A DNA stretch of 25,947 nucleotides from Spirochaetia bacterium. Lineage in GTDB: Bacteria; Spirochaetota; Spirochaetia; Treponematales; Treponemataceae. Shown piece after piece: positions 7,810 through 15,292 of the stretch. The notes under the pieces were generated by a model, which saw nothing but the letters and a program-made list of their open reading frames with translations, searched no databases and had not been told where the DNA came from. Made by a program: the position numbers and the translations under genes. Position 1 is the first letter of the stretch; every line of letters begins with the position of its first letter. The DNA lies in contig CAAGGF010000067.1 of assembly GCA_900769325.1 (NCBI GenBank), forward strand, positions 1-25,947, read 5' to 3'.

Positions 7810-8465
7810 CACGGCTTGACAATTTATTCTGGCTCGGACGGTATGTTGAACGCGTTTATCAGACAATCCGTTCTTACATGACAGGCTACGACAAAATGAT
7901 TGACTCAAACGAAAACTGTTATCATTCAATATGCGTAGTTCTTGGAATTCCTGATACATACAGTTCAAAAGAAGATTTTATAACAAGATTCGGTTTTGAC
8001 AGTCAGGATTCGTTTTCGATTGTTTCAAATGCAAACAGAGCGTACGACAACGCAATGCTTATCCGCGACGAAATTTCTACTGACACGCTCGCCTACATTC
8101 ACCTTGCAATTTCTGATTTGCAGAAAGCAAAAGAAGATTCTTCACCGATGATTTTTATGCAAAAAGTTCTCGATGACATTCTTGCATTCTGGGGATGTCT
8201 TGATGATGAAGTTTACGAAGGGAACATCCGCAATACCGTAAAAGTCGGAAAAAGAATCGAACGGCTTGATTTATATACAAGGCTCAAAAAATCAAAAGAA
8301 GAACTTCAGCGTGAATTCGAAAGGCTTCATCACCGTATAAAAACATCAAGTTTAAAATACAGCAAAGCCGCTTTAATGCACGTTGCAGCTCTCGTAGAAG
8401 AAGATTCCGTCAATTACAACGAAATCTTATCACAAGTTTCAAGGATAATTCCGGCAATTATGTAA
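7791..8465 (+). CDS. Alpha-E domain protein
   Basis: A 224-residue, largely helical protein of the bacterial alpha-E family (formerly DUF403). The N-terminal signature ARLDNLFWLGRYVERVYQTI is typical, and the rest is rich in Glu, Lys and Arg with amphipathic helices (KRIERLDLYTRLKKSKEELQ). No catalytic motif is known for the family, and its members nearly always sit beside a circularly permuted ATP-grasp gene, as here, so a partner or scaffold role is inferred. It is shorter than the common form of about 300 residues. The start overlaps the ATP-grasp gene by 19 bases, implying translational coupling. Confidence 0.9.
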   Translation: MDTLTIARLDNLFWLGRYVERVYQTIRSYMTGYDKMIDSNENCYHSICVVLGIPDTYSSKEDFITRFGFDSQDSFSIVSNANRAYDNAMLIRDEISTDTLAYIHLAISDLQKAKEDSSPMIFMQKVLDDILAFWGCLDDEVYEGNIRNTVKVGKRIERLDLYTRLKKSKEELQREFERLHHRIKTSSLKYSKAALMHVAALVEEDSVNYNEILSQVSRIIPAIM

Positions 8466-8471
8466 AAGCCT

Positions 8472-9287
8472 ATGACTTTAAAATTTGTCTACGAAATGCA
8501 GCTTGATTTTTCAAAGCCTGTAACTGACCATCATTACAGCGTAAAATGTTTTCCTCAAGATACGCTCAGGCAAAAAATCATTGAGTCTTCTCTTGTAATT
8601 GAACCTGACGGAACAGAAGGTTTTGCAACAGACTCATTTGGGAACAAAAGCGTTTATGGTCTTATTCCCGGCGAGCATTCGTCTTTTAAAATGACACTAA
8701 AAGGAAAAGCAGAAACAGGGCTTGATATTTCTGAGCACGAAGATTTTGACAGGCTTGATTTTTTCAGAGCGCAGTCTGCATATACAGTTCCAGGAAATTC
8801 AATTCTCCAGTTTTACAGTGAACTTGCAAATGCAGAGTTTGCTCCAAAGATGCCTTACGAGAGGGCATTGTATTTTATGCACGCACTGCACGAAAGATTC
8901 AATTATGTTCCAAAGTCTACGAACATTCAGACTACCGCAGAAGAAGCGTTCCAGAAAAAATGCGGCGTCTGTCAGGATTACTCACACATTCTGCTTTCTA
9001 TCCTGCGACTTGACAGAATTCCTGCAAGATATGTCGTCGGCATTATGACTGGCGAAGGAGAAAGTCACGCCTGGATTGAAGGCAATTTTAAAGGACACTG
9101 GTACGGACTTGACCCTACAAACAATATGCTCGTAGACAAGAGCTACATAAAAATTTCACACGGCCGGGATTATCAAAACTGCATAGTGTCGCGCGGAATT
9201 TTTAAAAACACAAATGGCTTTACAGAGCAGATTCAGAAAGTCCATGTCAGTGTTGAACAAATATATGAATCTTTTTCATGTCAGTAA
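8472..9287 (+). CDS. Transglutaminase-like cysteine hydrolase
   Basis: A 271-residue protein of the bacterial transglutaminase-like family. An N-terminal beta domain (about 1-120) is typical of this subfamily, followed by the catalytic core. The papain-like triad is visible as Cys in KKCGVCQDYSH (about residue 163), His in ESHAW (about 199) and Asp in YGLDPTNN (about 215). It lacks a signal peptide and should be cytoplasmic. Enzymes of this fold hydrolyse or transfer amide bonds; the substrate here is probably the product or target of the ATP-grasp protein. The gene starts six bases after the alpha-E stop with no clear ribosome binding site, so coupling is likely. Confidence 0.92.
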   Translation: MTLKFVYEMQLDFSKPVTDHHYSVKCFPQDTLRQKIIESSLVIEPDGTEGFATDSFGNKSVYGLIPGEHSSFKMTLKGKAETGLDISEHEDFDRLDFFRAQSAYTVPGNSILQFYSELANAEFAPKMPYERALYFMHALHERFNYVPKSTNIQTTAEEAFQKKCGVCQDYSHILLSILRLDRIPARYVVGIMTGEGESHAWIEGNFKGHWYGLDPTNNMLVDKSYIKISHGRDYQNCIVSRGIFKNTNGFTEQIQKVHVSVEQIYESFSCQ

Positions 9288-9336
9288 AAAGACATTCTGT
9301 AAATAAAATGTCAAAGAGAACTGCAAAGAGGAAAAT

Positions 9337-10278
9337 ATGATAGAAAAAATTGTATCAGTTCACCTTCCGGTAGAAGAAAACCTTGAAATAAAAAAACAGC
9401 GCATTGTACCGCTAGCACATCTGACCGGCAGCGAAAAACGCATAAGCATCGTAACAGGAATCCACGGTGATGAACTTGAAGGTCAATATGTCTGTTACGA
9501 ACTTGCACGCCGCATAAACGAAAACATCGTAAACTTAAAAGGAATAGTTGACATCTACCCTGCTTTAAACCCGCTCGGAATTGATTCTGTAACAAGAGGC
9601 GTTCCTGCGTTTGACCTTGATATGAACAGAATTTTTCCAGGCTCAGAAGACGGCTCTATGGTAGAACACATCGCTTCAAAAATAATAAGTGACTTGCAGG
9701 GTTCATCTGTCTGCATAGACATTCACGCCTCAAATATTTTTCTCATGGAAATTCCGCAGATACGCATTTCTGAAAAAATGGCAGACAGACTTGTTCCGCT
9801 GGCAGAAAAACTTAACATGAATTTTATCTGGGTTCATCAGGCTGCGACTGTCCTCGAATCGACACTGGCTCACTCGCTCAATACAAAAGACGTTCCTACC
9901 CTCGTTGTAGAAATGGGCGTCGGCATGCGCATTACACGCTCTTACGGCAATCAGCTTGTAGACGGAATTTTCTCTCTGATGAAACATCTTGGAATCTGGC
10001 AGGGAAATACAAAAGAACCTGTAAAACCGATTCTTTCAAAAAATCCTGACGAAGTTCAATTTATAAACGCAGGGATGGCAGGAATTTTTTTACCGTCAGT
10101 CAGTCACTGCACAAATGTAAAAAAAGGAGATGAAATCGGAAAAATCGTCGACCCGCTTTCAAGTTCAATTTTGGACACGCTTGTTTCACCGTGCGACGGT
10201 TTTGTATTTACAATCCGCGAGTATCCCGTCGTTGACGAAGGCTCACTGATAGCAAGAATTTTAACTGACTGCAAATAA
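9337..10278 (+). CDS. Succinylglutamate desuccinylase/aspartoacylase-family metallohydrolase
   Basis: A 313-residue member of the AstE/AspA branch of the M14-like zinc hydrolases. The zinc ligands are present: His and Glu in GIHGDELEG (about residues 46-54) and His in CIDIHASN (about 127-134). DLDMNRIFPG follows the usual substrate-arginine pattern, and VVEMGVG supplies the likely catalytic Glu. The C-terminal 80 residues form a barrel-sandwich-like domain (GMAGIFLP, KKGDEIGKIVDP). Members remove acyl or amino-acyl groups from amino acids or peptides. It has its own GAGGA ribosome binding site and follows the transglutaminase gene after 49 bases. It could trim or release the operon's product. 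Family is sure, substrate not. Confidence 0.9.
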   Translation: MIEKIVSVHLPVEENLEIKKQRIVPLAHLTGSEKRISIVTGIHGDELEGQYVCYELARRINENIVNLKGIVDIYPALNPLGIDSVTRGVPAFDLDMNRIFPGSEDGSMVEHIASKIISDLQGSSVCIDIHASNIFLMEIPQIRISEKMADRLVPLAEKLNMNFIWVHQAATVLESTLAHSLNTKDVPTLVVEMGVGMRITRSYGNQLVDGIFSLMKHLGIWQGNTKEPVKPILSKNPDEVQFINAGMAGIFLPSVSHCTNVKKGDEIGKIVDPLSSSILDTLVSPCDGFVFTIREYPVVDEGSLIARILTDCK

Positions 10279-10310
10279 TAAGTTTTCTGAACTTGTAGGA
10301 GAAAATAAAA

Positions 10311-11243
10311 ATGAAAAAAGTTTCTGTTTATGAATTAAAAGCTTTATACCGTGACAATATGCGAGTTTTCGGCTGGAAATTTGGAAGCGGTGAAAAATCA
10401 TGCGTCATTGCAGGCGGAATCCGCGGAAACGAAATTCAGCAGATGTTCATTTGTGCAGAACTTGTAAAAGCATTGAAGGAACTTGAAAAAGACGGCAAAA
10501 TTACAAAAGGAAAATCGCTTCTCGTAGTTCCTGTGATTAATTCCTATTCAATGAACATCGAAAAACGATTCTGGCCTACAGACAACACAGACATAAACAG
10601 AATGTTTCCCGGCTATTCACTCGGCGAAACTACGCAGCGAATTGCCTCGGGAGTTTTTGCAGAAATTTCAGGTTACGAATATGGAATTCAATTTGCAAGC
10701 AATTACATTCCCGGAGAATTCGTACCGCACGTAAGGATAATGTCAACTGGCTACGAAGATGTCGACTCTGCAAAATCGTTCGGGCTTCCGTATATCGTAC
10801 TTCGAAAACCGCATCCTTACGACACAACGACATTGCACTACAACTGGCAGATTTGGGAAACAAAGTCATATTCAATTTTTACAAACCAGACAGAAACAAT
10901 AAATCAAAAAGGTGCAGATGAAGCAGTCCAGAGCGTTCTGAATTTTCTTGCAAGCAAAAACATAATCGAATTTTCTTCACACAAAGGATACAACTCGTCC
11001 ATAATAAACGAAAGCGATATGATTTGCGTAAAATCAAATACTGCAGGAATTTTTCAGAAAACAACAGAAACTTACAAGACAATAAAAAAAGGTGAACTTC
11101 TCGCAAACATTCTTAATCCCATTGACTGCTCAATCGTAGAAGAAATAAAATCCCCCATTACCGGAACTGTTTTTTTTACCCAGTCAAAATCGCTCGCATA
11201 CGCAAACGCAGTTTTATTCAGAATAATTCCTCAAGGAAAATAA
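10311..11243 (+). CDS. Degenerate aspartoacylase-fold paralogue, metal site lost
   Basis: A 310-residue paralogue of the preceding protein, alignable along its length: DINRMFPG matches its DLDMNRIFPG, and the C-terminal NTAGIFQKT and KKGELLANILNP match its barrel-sandwich domain. The active site is gone. HGDE has become RGNE, so the first zinc His is Arg, and CIDIHASN has become YGIQFASN, so the last His is Phe and the Asp before it is lost. The catalytic Glu region reads SIFTNQTE. It is therefore likely a non-catalytic partner or binding protein, perhaps a heteromer with its neighbour. AGGAG precedes the ATG and it ends the operon. The reading frame is intact, so this is not simple decay. 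Confidence 0.85.
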   Translation: MKKVSVYELKALYRDNMRVFGWKFGSGEKSCVIAGGIRGNEIQQMFICAELVKALKELEKDGKITKGKSLLVVPVINSYSMNIEKRFWPTDNTDINRMFPGYSLGETTQRIASGVFAEISGYEYGIQFASNYIPGEFVPHVRIMSTGYEDVDSAKSFGLPYIVLRKPHPYDTTTLHYNWQIWETKSYSIFTNQTETINQKGADEAVQSVLNFLASKNIIEFSSHKGYNSSIINESDMICVKSNTAGIFQKTTETYKTIKKGELLANILNPIDCSIVEEIKSPITGTVFFTQSKSLAYANAVLFRIIPQGK

Positions 11244-11244
11244 T

Positions 11245-13329
11245 CTAAATGCTGAAAAGCAAATCTTCGTAACTTGGGAACGGCTTGTATTTTTCAGAAA
11301 GAAGAACTTCAATCTGGTCTGCAACGGCTCGTGCTTCTGCCATCGCAGGAAGAACTTTTTCAGCGTAATATTCGGCCATTTCCATATTTGACTCTGATTC
11401 TTTTGCCTCAAGATGAACTTTTGAAAGATTTTCCGACTTTATTTCAAGCTGACAGGTGAGTGCATCAAGTTTCTTCAATAAATTCTTCTGCGAAAGGCAT
11501 TTTAATTCAGGCAGAATCGCAACAGCTTTTTCACAGGAATCTGCAATTTCTTTCATATAGGCAAACGCACACGGAAGAATGTCTTTGTGAATCATTTCAA
11601 GCATAATTTCAACTTCGATATTCAGAATCCGGCTGTATTTTTCAAGTTTAATGTCGTAGTGGCTTTTCATTTCGATTTCTGAATAAACGCCGAGTTCAGT
11701 GTAAAGTTTTATATTTTTTGGCTGAAGATAATGTTTCATCGCTTCCGGGAGATTTTTTAAATTCAAAAGCCCGCGTTTTTCTGCTTCGTTTATCCAGTCC
11801 GGAGCATAACCGTTTCCGTCAAAAACAATTCTCCAGTGTGCAGTAATTTCACGGCGGATAAGATTTTTTAATTCAGTTTCAAAATCCGAAGCCTTTTCAA
11901 GCTCATCGGCGTACTGTTTTAAAGCGTAAGAAAGAATCGAATTCAGCGTTGTATTCGGACCTGAAATAGAAAGAGATGAACCGACTGAACGGAATTCAAA
12001 TCTGTTTCCCGTAAACGCAAACGGACTTGTTCTGTTTCGGTCTGTAGAATCTTTTGGAATTTCTGGAAGAACATCGACGCCGATATCCATTTTTTGATTT
12101 GTTAAAGAATTGTACGGCGTTCCGTCTTTAATTGATTTTAAAACCGCTTCAAGTTCATCGCCAAGATAAATCGACATAATTGCAGGAGGCGCTTCAAATC
12201 CGCCGAGCCGGTGATCGTTTGATGCACTTGCAACCGTAATCCGAAGCAAATCCTGATTTTCGTCAACTGCTTTTAAAACTGCCGTTAAAAATAGAAGAAA
12301 CTGTGCGTTTTCCAAAGGAGTTTTTCCGGGCGAGAAAAGATTTTCGCCTTCGTTTGTTGAAAGCGACCAGTTGTTGTGTTTTCCCGAACCGTTTACGCCG
12401 GCAAAAGGTTTTTCGTGAAGAAGGCAGACCATTTTGTGCTTTCTTGCAATTTTTTTCATGATTTCCATCGTAAGCTGATTCTGGTCGCTTGCGAGGTTTG
12501 AAGTTGTAAAAATCGGTGCCATTTCGTGCTGGGCGGGAGCAGCTTCGTTGTGTTCAGTTTTGGCATAAATTCCGAGTTTCCAGAGTTCTTCGTTTAATTC
12601 TGCCATAAAATGAACGATTCTTGGTTTTATTGCCGCAAAATACTGATCATCAAGTTCCTGACCTTTTGCTGGTTTTGCCCCGAACAAAGTCCGTCCTGTC
12701 ATCCGTAAATCTTTTCGTTTAAGGTAAAGTTCCTCGTCCACCAGAAAATATTCCTGTTCCGGACCCATCGTCGTGATTACATGAGTTGCCGTACTCCCGA
12801 ACAATTTTAAAATACGCAATGCCTGTTCGTTCAGACTTTCCATAGAACGAAGGAGCGGTGTTTTTTTGTCAAGGGCCTCGCCGGTATATGCACAAAATGC
12901 AGTCGGAATGCAAAGCGAATGGTCTTTTATAAACGGATAAGAAGTCGGATCCCAGACCGTGTATCCGCGAGCTTCAAAAGTTGCCCGCCGTCCGCCGTTC
13001 GGAAATGAAGAAGCATCAGGTTCGCCTTTGACAAGTTCTTTTCCGCTGAATTCCATAATCACGGAACCATCCCCGCACGGTGTTATAAAACTGTCGTGTT
13101 TTTCGGCAGTCACTCCAGTAAGCGGCTGAAACCAGTGAGTATAATGAGTTGCCCCTTTTGAAATCGCCCATTCCTTCATTGCGTGTGCAACCTGATTTGC
13201 AACCTCCAGTTCAAGCGGTTCTCCATTGTCGATTGTTCGTTTTAATGCCTTGAAAGTTTCTTTTGGAAGAAGCTCCTGCATCACTTTCTGATTAAAAACA
13301 TTGCTTGCAAACATCTGTGGAACATTCAT
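11245..13329 (-). CDS. glnN: Glutamine synthetase, type III
   Basis: This 694-residue enzyme makes glutamine from glutamate, ammonia and ATP. The length (about 700, versus about 450 for type I) and the segments GPEQEYFLVDEELY, NGSGKHNNWSLS and NRTSPFAFTGNRFEFR place it in the GSIII family found in Bacteroidetes, cyanobacteria and treponemes. The long helical C-terminus (about 520-694) is also typical. I start it at the ATG at 13329 (MNVPQMF), not the in-frame GTG at 13341, because GAGG overlapping that GTG is the ribosome binding site, six bases before the ATG. Its stop is one base from the stop of the convergent ATP-grasp operon. A promoter and a terminator-like leader lie upstream. Identity is certain. 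Confidence 0.97.
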   Translation of the reverse strand: MNVPQMFASNVFNQKVMQELLPKETFKALKRTIDNGEPLELEVANQVAHAMKEWAISKGATHYTHWFQPLTGVTAEKHDSFITPCGDGSVIMEFSGKELVKGEPDASSFPNGGRRATFEARGYTVWDPTSYPFIKDHSLCIPTAFCAYTGEALDKKTPLLRSMESLNEQALRILKLFGSTATHVITTMGPEQEYFLVDEELYLKRKDLRMTGRTLFGAKPAKGQELDDQYFAAIKPRIVHFMAELNEELWKLGIYAKTEHNEAAPAQHEMAPIFTTSNLASDQNQLTMEIMKKIARKHKMVCLLHEKPFAGVNGSGKHNNWSLSTNEGENLFSPGKTPLENAQFLLFLTAVLKAVDENQDLLRITVASASNDHRLGGFEAPPAIMSIYLGDELEAVLKSIKDGTPYNSLTNQKMDIGVDVLPEIPKDSTDRNRTSPFAFTGNRFEFRSVGSSLSISGPNTTLNSILSYALKQYADELEKASDFETELKNLIRREITAHWRIVFDGNGYAPDWINEAEKRGLLNLKNLPEAMKHYLQPKNIKLYTELGVYSEIEMKSHYDIKLEKYSRILNIEVEIMLEMIHKDILPCAFAYMKEIADSCEKAVAILPELKCLSQKNLLKKLDALTCQLEIKSENLSKVHLEAKESESNMEMAEYYAEKVLPAMAEARAVADQIEVLLSEKYKPFPSYEDLLFSI

Positions 13330-13363
13330 TTTATACCTCACATCTTGAATTTAAAATAAAAAA

Positions 13364-13428
13364 GCGGTGTGAGCATTTTCTTAAAAATTTAAAAATCCTT
13401 AAAAAAATACTCACATCGCCTTTGATGT
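13364..13428 (-). promoter_or_regulatory. glnN leader: terminator and competing hexaloop hairpin
   Basis: On the minus strand GCGATGTGAGTATTTT (13419-13404) pairs with AAAATGCTCACACCGC (13379-13364), with one G-U pair and one mismatch, followed by TTTTTTATTTTAAA. This is a terminator-like hairpin before the ribosome binding site. An alternative hairpin, ACATC-AAAGGC-GATGT (13428-13413), uses the same bases as the terminator's 5' arm, so the two exclude each other. Its six-base loop has A at position 1 and G at 4, like ANTAR targets. Confidence 0.6.
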
Positions 13429-13434
13429 ATTTTT

Positions 13435-13463
13435 ATTATATGGAAATAAAATTTATTTTTCAA
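13435..13463 (-). promoter_or_regulatory. glnN promoter
   Basis: On the minus strand TTGAAA (13458-13463), 17 bases, TATAAT (13435-13440). The start point would be near 13428, exactly at the base of the leader hairpin. Confidence 0.75.
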
Positions 13464-13470
13464 GTATACA

Positions 13471-13497
13471 AACTCTAAAAACTTAACTTTAAGAGTT
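13471..13497. promoter_or_regulatory. Imperfect palindrome between divergent glnN and znuA
   Basis: AACTCT (13471-13476) and AGAGTT (13492-13497) are inverted with partly matching AAA/TTTA inside them. The 27-base dyad lies next to the proposed znuA -35 box, so it could be an operator, for example for a Fur/Zur-type zinc regulator. It is AT-rich and could be chance. Confidence 0.35.
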
Positions 13498-13500
13498 CCC

Positions 13501-13529
13501 TTGATTATTAAAGAAAAATATGACATTCT
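13501..13529 (+). promoter_or_regulatory. Possible znuA promoter
   Basis: TTGATT (13501-13506), 17 bases including an extended TGA, then CATTCT (13524-13529), six bases before the ATG. The -10 box is poor, but the geometry matches the two leaderless genes at the left end and znuA also lacks a Shine-Dalgarno sequence. Confidence 0.35.
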
Positions 13530-13535
13530 AATTTT

Positions 13536-14531
13536 ATGAAAAATACAACAAAAATTCTGGCTTTGATTCTGGCTGGAACAGGTTTATTTTCGGGGTGCCG
13601 CAAAAATTCAAATCAGAATGCAAAAATCACTGTAACCGCTGCAACTTTTCCATGTTACGATGCAGTGCGTGCCGTTTCAGGCGACTTTTTAAAAGACGGA
13701 ACAATTTCTTTAAAACTTTTGTGCAAACCGGGAATCGAAGTTCATTCTTTTGACCCTTCCCCGCAAGACATAATTTCAATAAACACAAGCGACCTTTTTG
13801 TCTACATCGGCGGAGAAAGCGATGAATGGGTTGAAAAAATCATCAAATCCGAAAAAAATTCTTCATCAAATTTCTTAAAACTTTTCGATTATGCAGAACT
13901 TTTTGACGAACCGGAATCTCTTGAAAAAAATTCAGAACACGAAGAACATTCTCACGATGAAAAATCAGATAATCCTCACGAAAAAGACGAACACATCTGG
14001 ACAAGCCCAAAAAACGAAATTCAAATTGTAAAAACTGTCTGCAAAACGCTTCAAAATATCGCGGAACAAAAAAATCTTCCCGAACTTTCAGAAAATTTTA
14101 AGCAAAATGCAGAAAATTATATTCAGCAAATCGAAAATGTAATTCAGGTTACGCAAAAAGTTCTTTCGGACACGCCTGAAAAATTCATCGTTATGGCAGA
14201 CAGATTTCCGTTCGTTTATTTTACAGAATTTTACGGAATAAATTACGCCGCAGCATTTTCAGGTTGCAGCACGGCAGTCGAAGCAAGCACTAGTACAATT
14301 GCAAAAATCATCGACATCGTAAACAAAAAGCATCTTCCGGCAGTTTTCTACATCGAACTTGGAAATCACAAAATCGCTACAAGCATTGCAGAAAGCTGCG
14401 GAATTAAGGCACTCGAACTTCAATCATGCCAGAATGTTACAAAAACTGACTTTGAAAACGGCGAAACATGGGTTTCTCTTATGCTAAGAAACGCAGAAAA
14501 TCTTAAAAACGGATTGAGGCAATGGCTTTAG
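13536..14531 (+). CDS. znuA: Zinc/manganese ABC transporter substrate-binding lipoprotein
   Basis: A 331-residue cluster A-I (ZnuA/TroA-like) solute-binding protein. The N-terminal lipoprotein signal ends at the lipobox FSGC (Cys 21), so it should be tethered in the periplasm. Metal ligands typical of the family appear as His in EVHSFDPSP, His in KDEHIWTSP and Asp/Glu further on (YIELGNHK). Between the first two lies a His- and Asp-rich loop (HEEHSHDEKSDNPHEKDEH, about residues 137-155), which in this family points to zinc over manganese. znuC overlaps its 3' end by ten bases. No Shine-Dalgarno sequence is visible. Confidence 0.92.
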   Translation: MKNTTKILALILAGTGLFSGCRKNSNQNAKITVTAATFPCYDAVRAVSGDFLKDGTISLKLLCKPGIEVHSFDPSPQDIISINTSDLFVYIGGESDEWVEKIIKSEKNSSSNFLKLFDYAELFDEPESLEKNSEHEEHSHDEKSDNPHEKDEHIWTSPKNEIQIVKTVCKTLQNIAEQKNLPELSENFKQNAENYIQQIENVIQVTQKVLSDTPEKFIVMADRFPFVYFTEFYGINYAAAFSGCSTAVEASTSTIAKIIDIVNKKHLPAVFYIELGNHKIATSIAESCGIKALELQSCQNVTKTDFENGETWVSLMLRNAENLKNGLRQWL

Positions 14532-15292
14532 TAGAATGTAAAAATGTTTCCGTAAATTACGGCTCATTTGAAGCGTGCAAAAATGTTTCTTTCTCAATAG
14601 AAAAAGGCGATTACCTTTGCGTAGTCGGTGCAAACGGTTCAGGAAAATCTACAATTGTAAAGGCAATTTTAGGACTTGTAAAAATCAAATCAGGAACAGT
14701 CAATTTCGACAGAAAGCACACGGGTTACCTTCCCCAGCAGTCAAACATTCAAAAAGATTTTCCGGCGAGCGTAAAAGAAATCGTGCTTTCAGGCTGTGCA
14801 AACGAACAAAAATTCTTCTATTCAAAACAGGACAAACTCAACGCACAAAAACAAATCGAACGGCTTCAAATTCAAAATATCGCGGACAAACATTTTTCAC
14901 AATTAAGCGGCGGACAGCAGCAGCGTGTTCTTCTTGCAAGGGCATTGTGTGCGGCAAAAGATTTAATAATTCTCGACGAACCGGTTACAGGCCTTGACCC
15001 GATTGTTACGGACGAACTGTACGGAATCATCAGAAAACTCAACAAAGAAGAAAAAGTTTCGGTTATAATGGTGAGCCACGATGTTCACCGGGCAGTTCAG
15101 AACGCAAATTATATTCTTCAAATGAACAAAGAAGTTTCGTTTTTCGGGACATCAAAAGAATATCAGGAATCAAGTTTTTACCAGTCGATGACAAATATCG
15201 AAATCTGCGAAACTCATCTGTGCAATCACTGCGGAACGGACTGCAACGCAACTCATATTCACACTCATATAAATTCAGGCTGGAGAAAATAA
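14522..15292 (+). CDS. znuC: Zinc ABC transporter ATPase with Cys/His-rich tail
   Basis: A 256-residue cytoplasmic ATPase that powers zinc uptake with ZnuA and ZnuB. Walker A is GANGSGKST (residues 36-44), the signature LSGGQQQRVLLARAL and Walker B LIILDEP, with the switch His in VSHDVH. The last 30 residues leave the ATPase fold and form a Cys/His-rich tail (CETHLCNHCGTDCNATHIH) that could bind zinc and sense or buffer it. That role is inference. The start overlaps znuA by ten bases and the stop overlaps the znuB ATG by one base, so the three are translationally coupled. Confidence 0.93.
   Translation: MALVECKNVSVNYGSFEACKNVSFSIEKGDYLCVVGANGSGKSTIVKAILGLVKIKSGTVNFDRKHTGYLPQQSNIQKDFPASVKEIVLSGCANEQKFFYSKQDKLNAQKQIERLQIQNIADKHFSQLSGGQQQRVLLARALCAAKDLIILDEPVTGLDPIVTDELYGIIRKLNKEEKVSVIMVSHDVHRAVQNANYILQMNKEVSFFGTSKEYQESSFYQSMTNIEICETHLCNHCGTDCNATHIHTHINSGWRK

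Noticed and set aside
13330..13341. GTG at 13341 as glnN start
   Set aside because: It contains the GAGG ribosome binding site for the ATG at 13329, and the family's N-terminus fits the ATG.
15220..15291. Upstream ATG extending znuB by 24 residues
   Set aside because: It overlaps znuC in another frame, has no ribosome binding site, and the ATG at 15292 fits the family.
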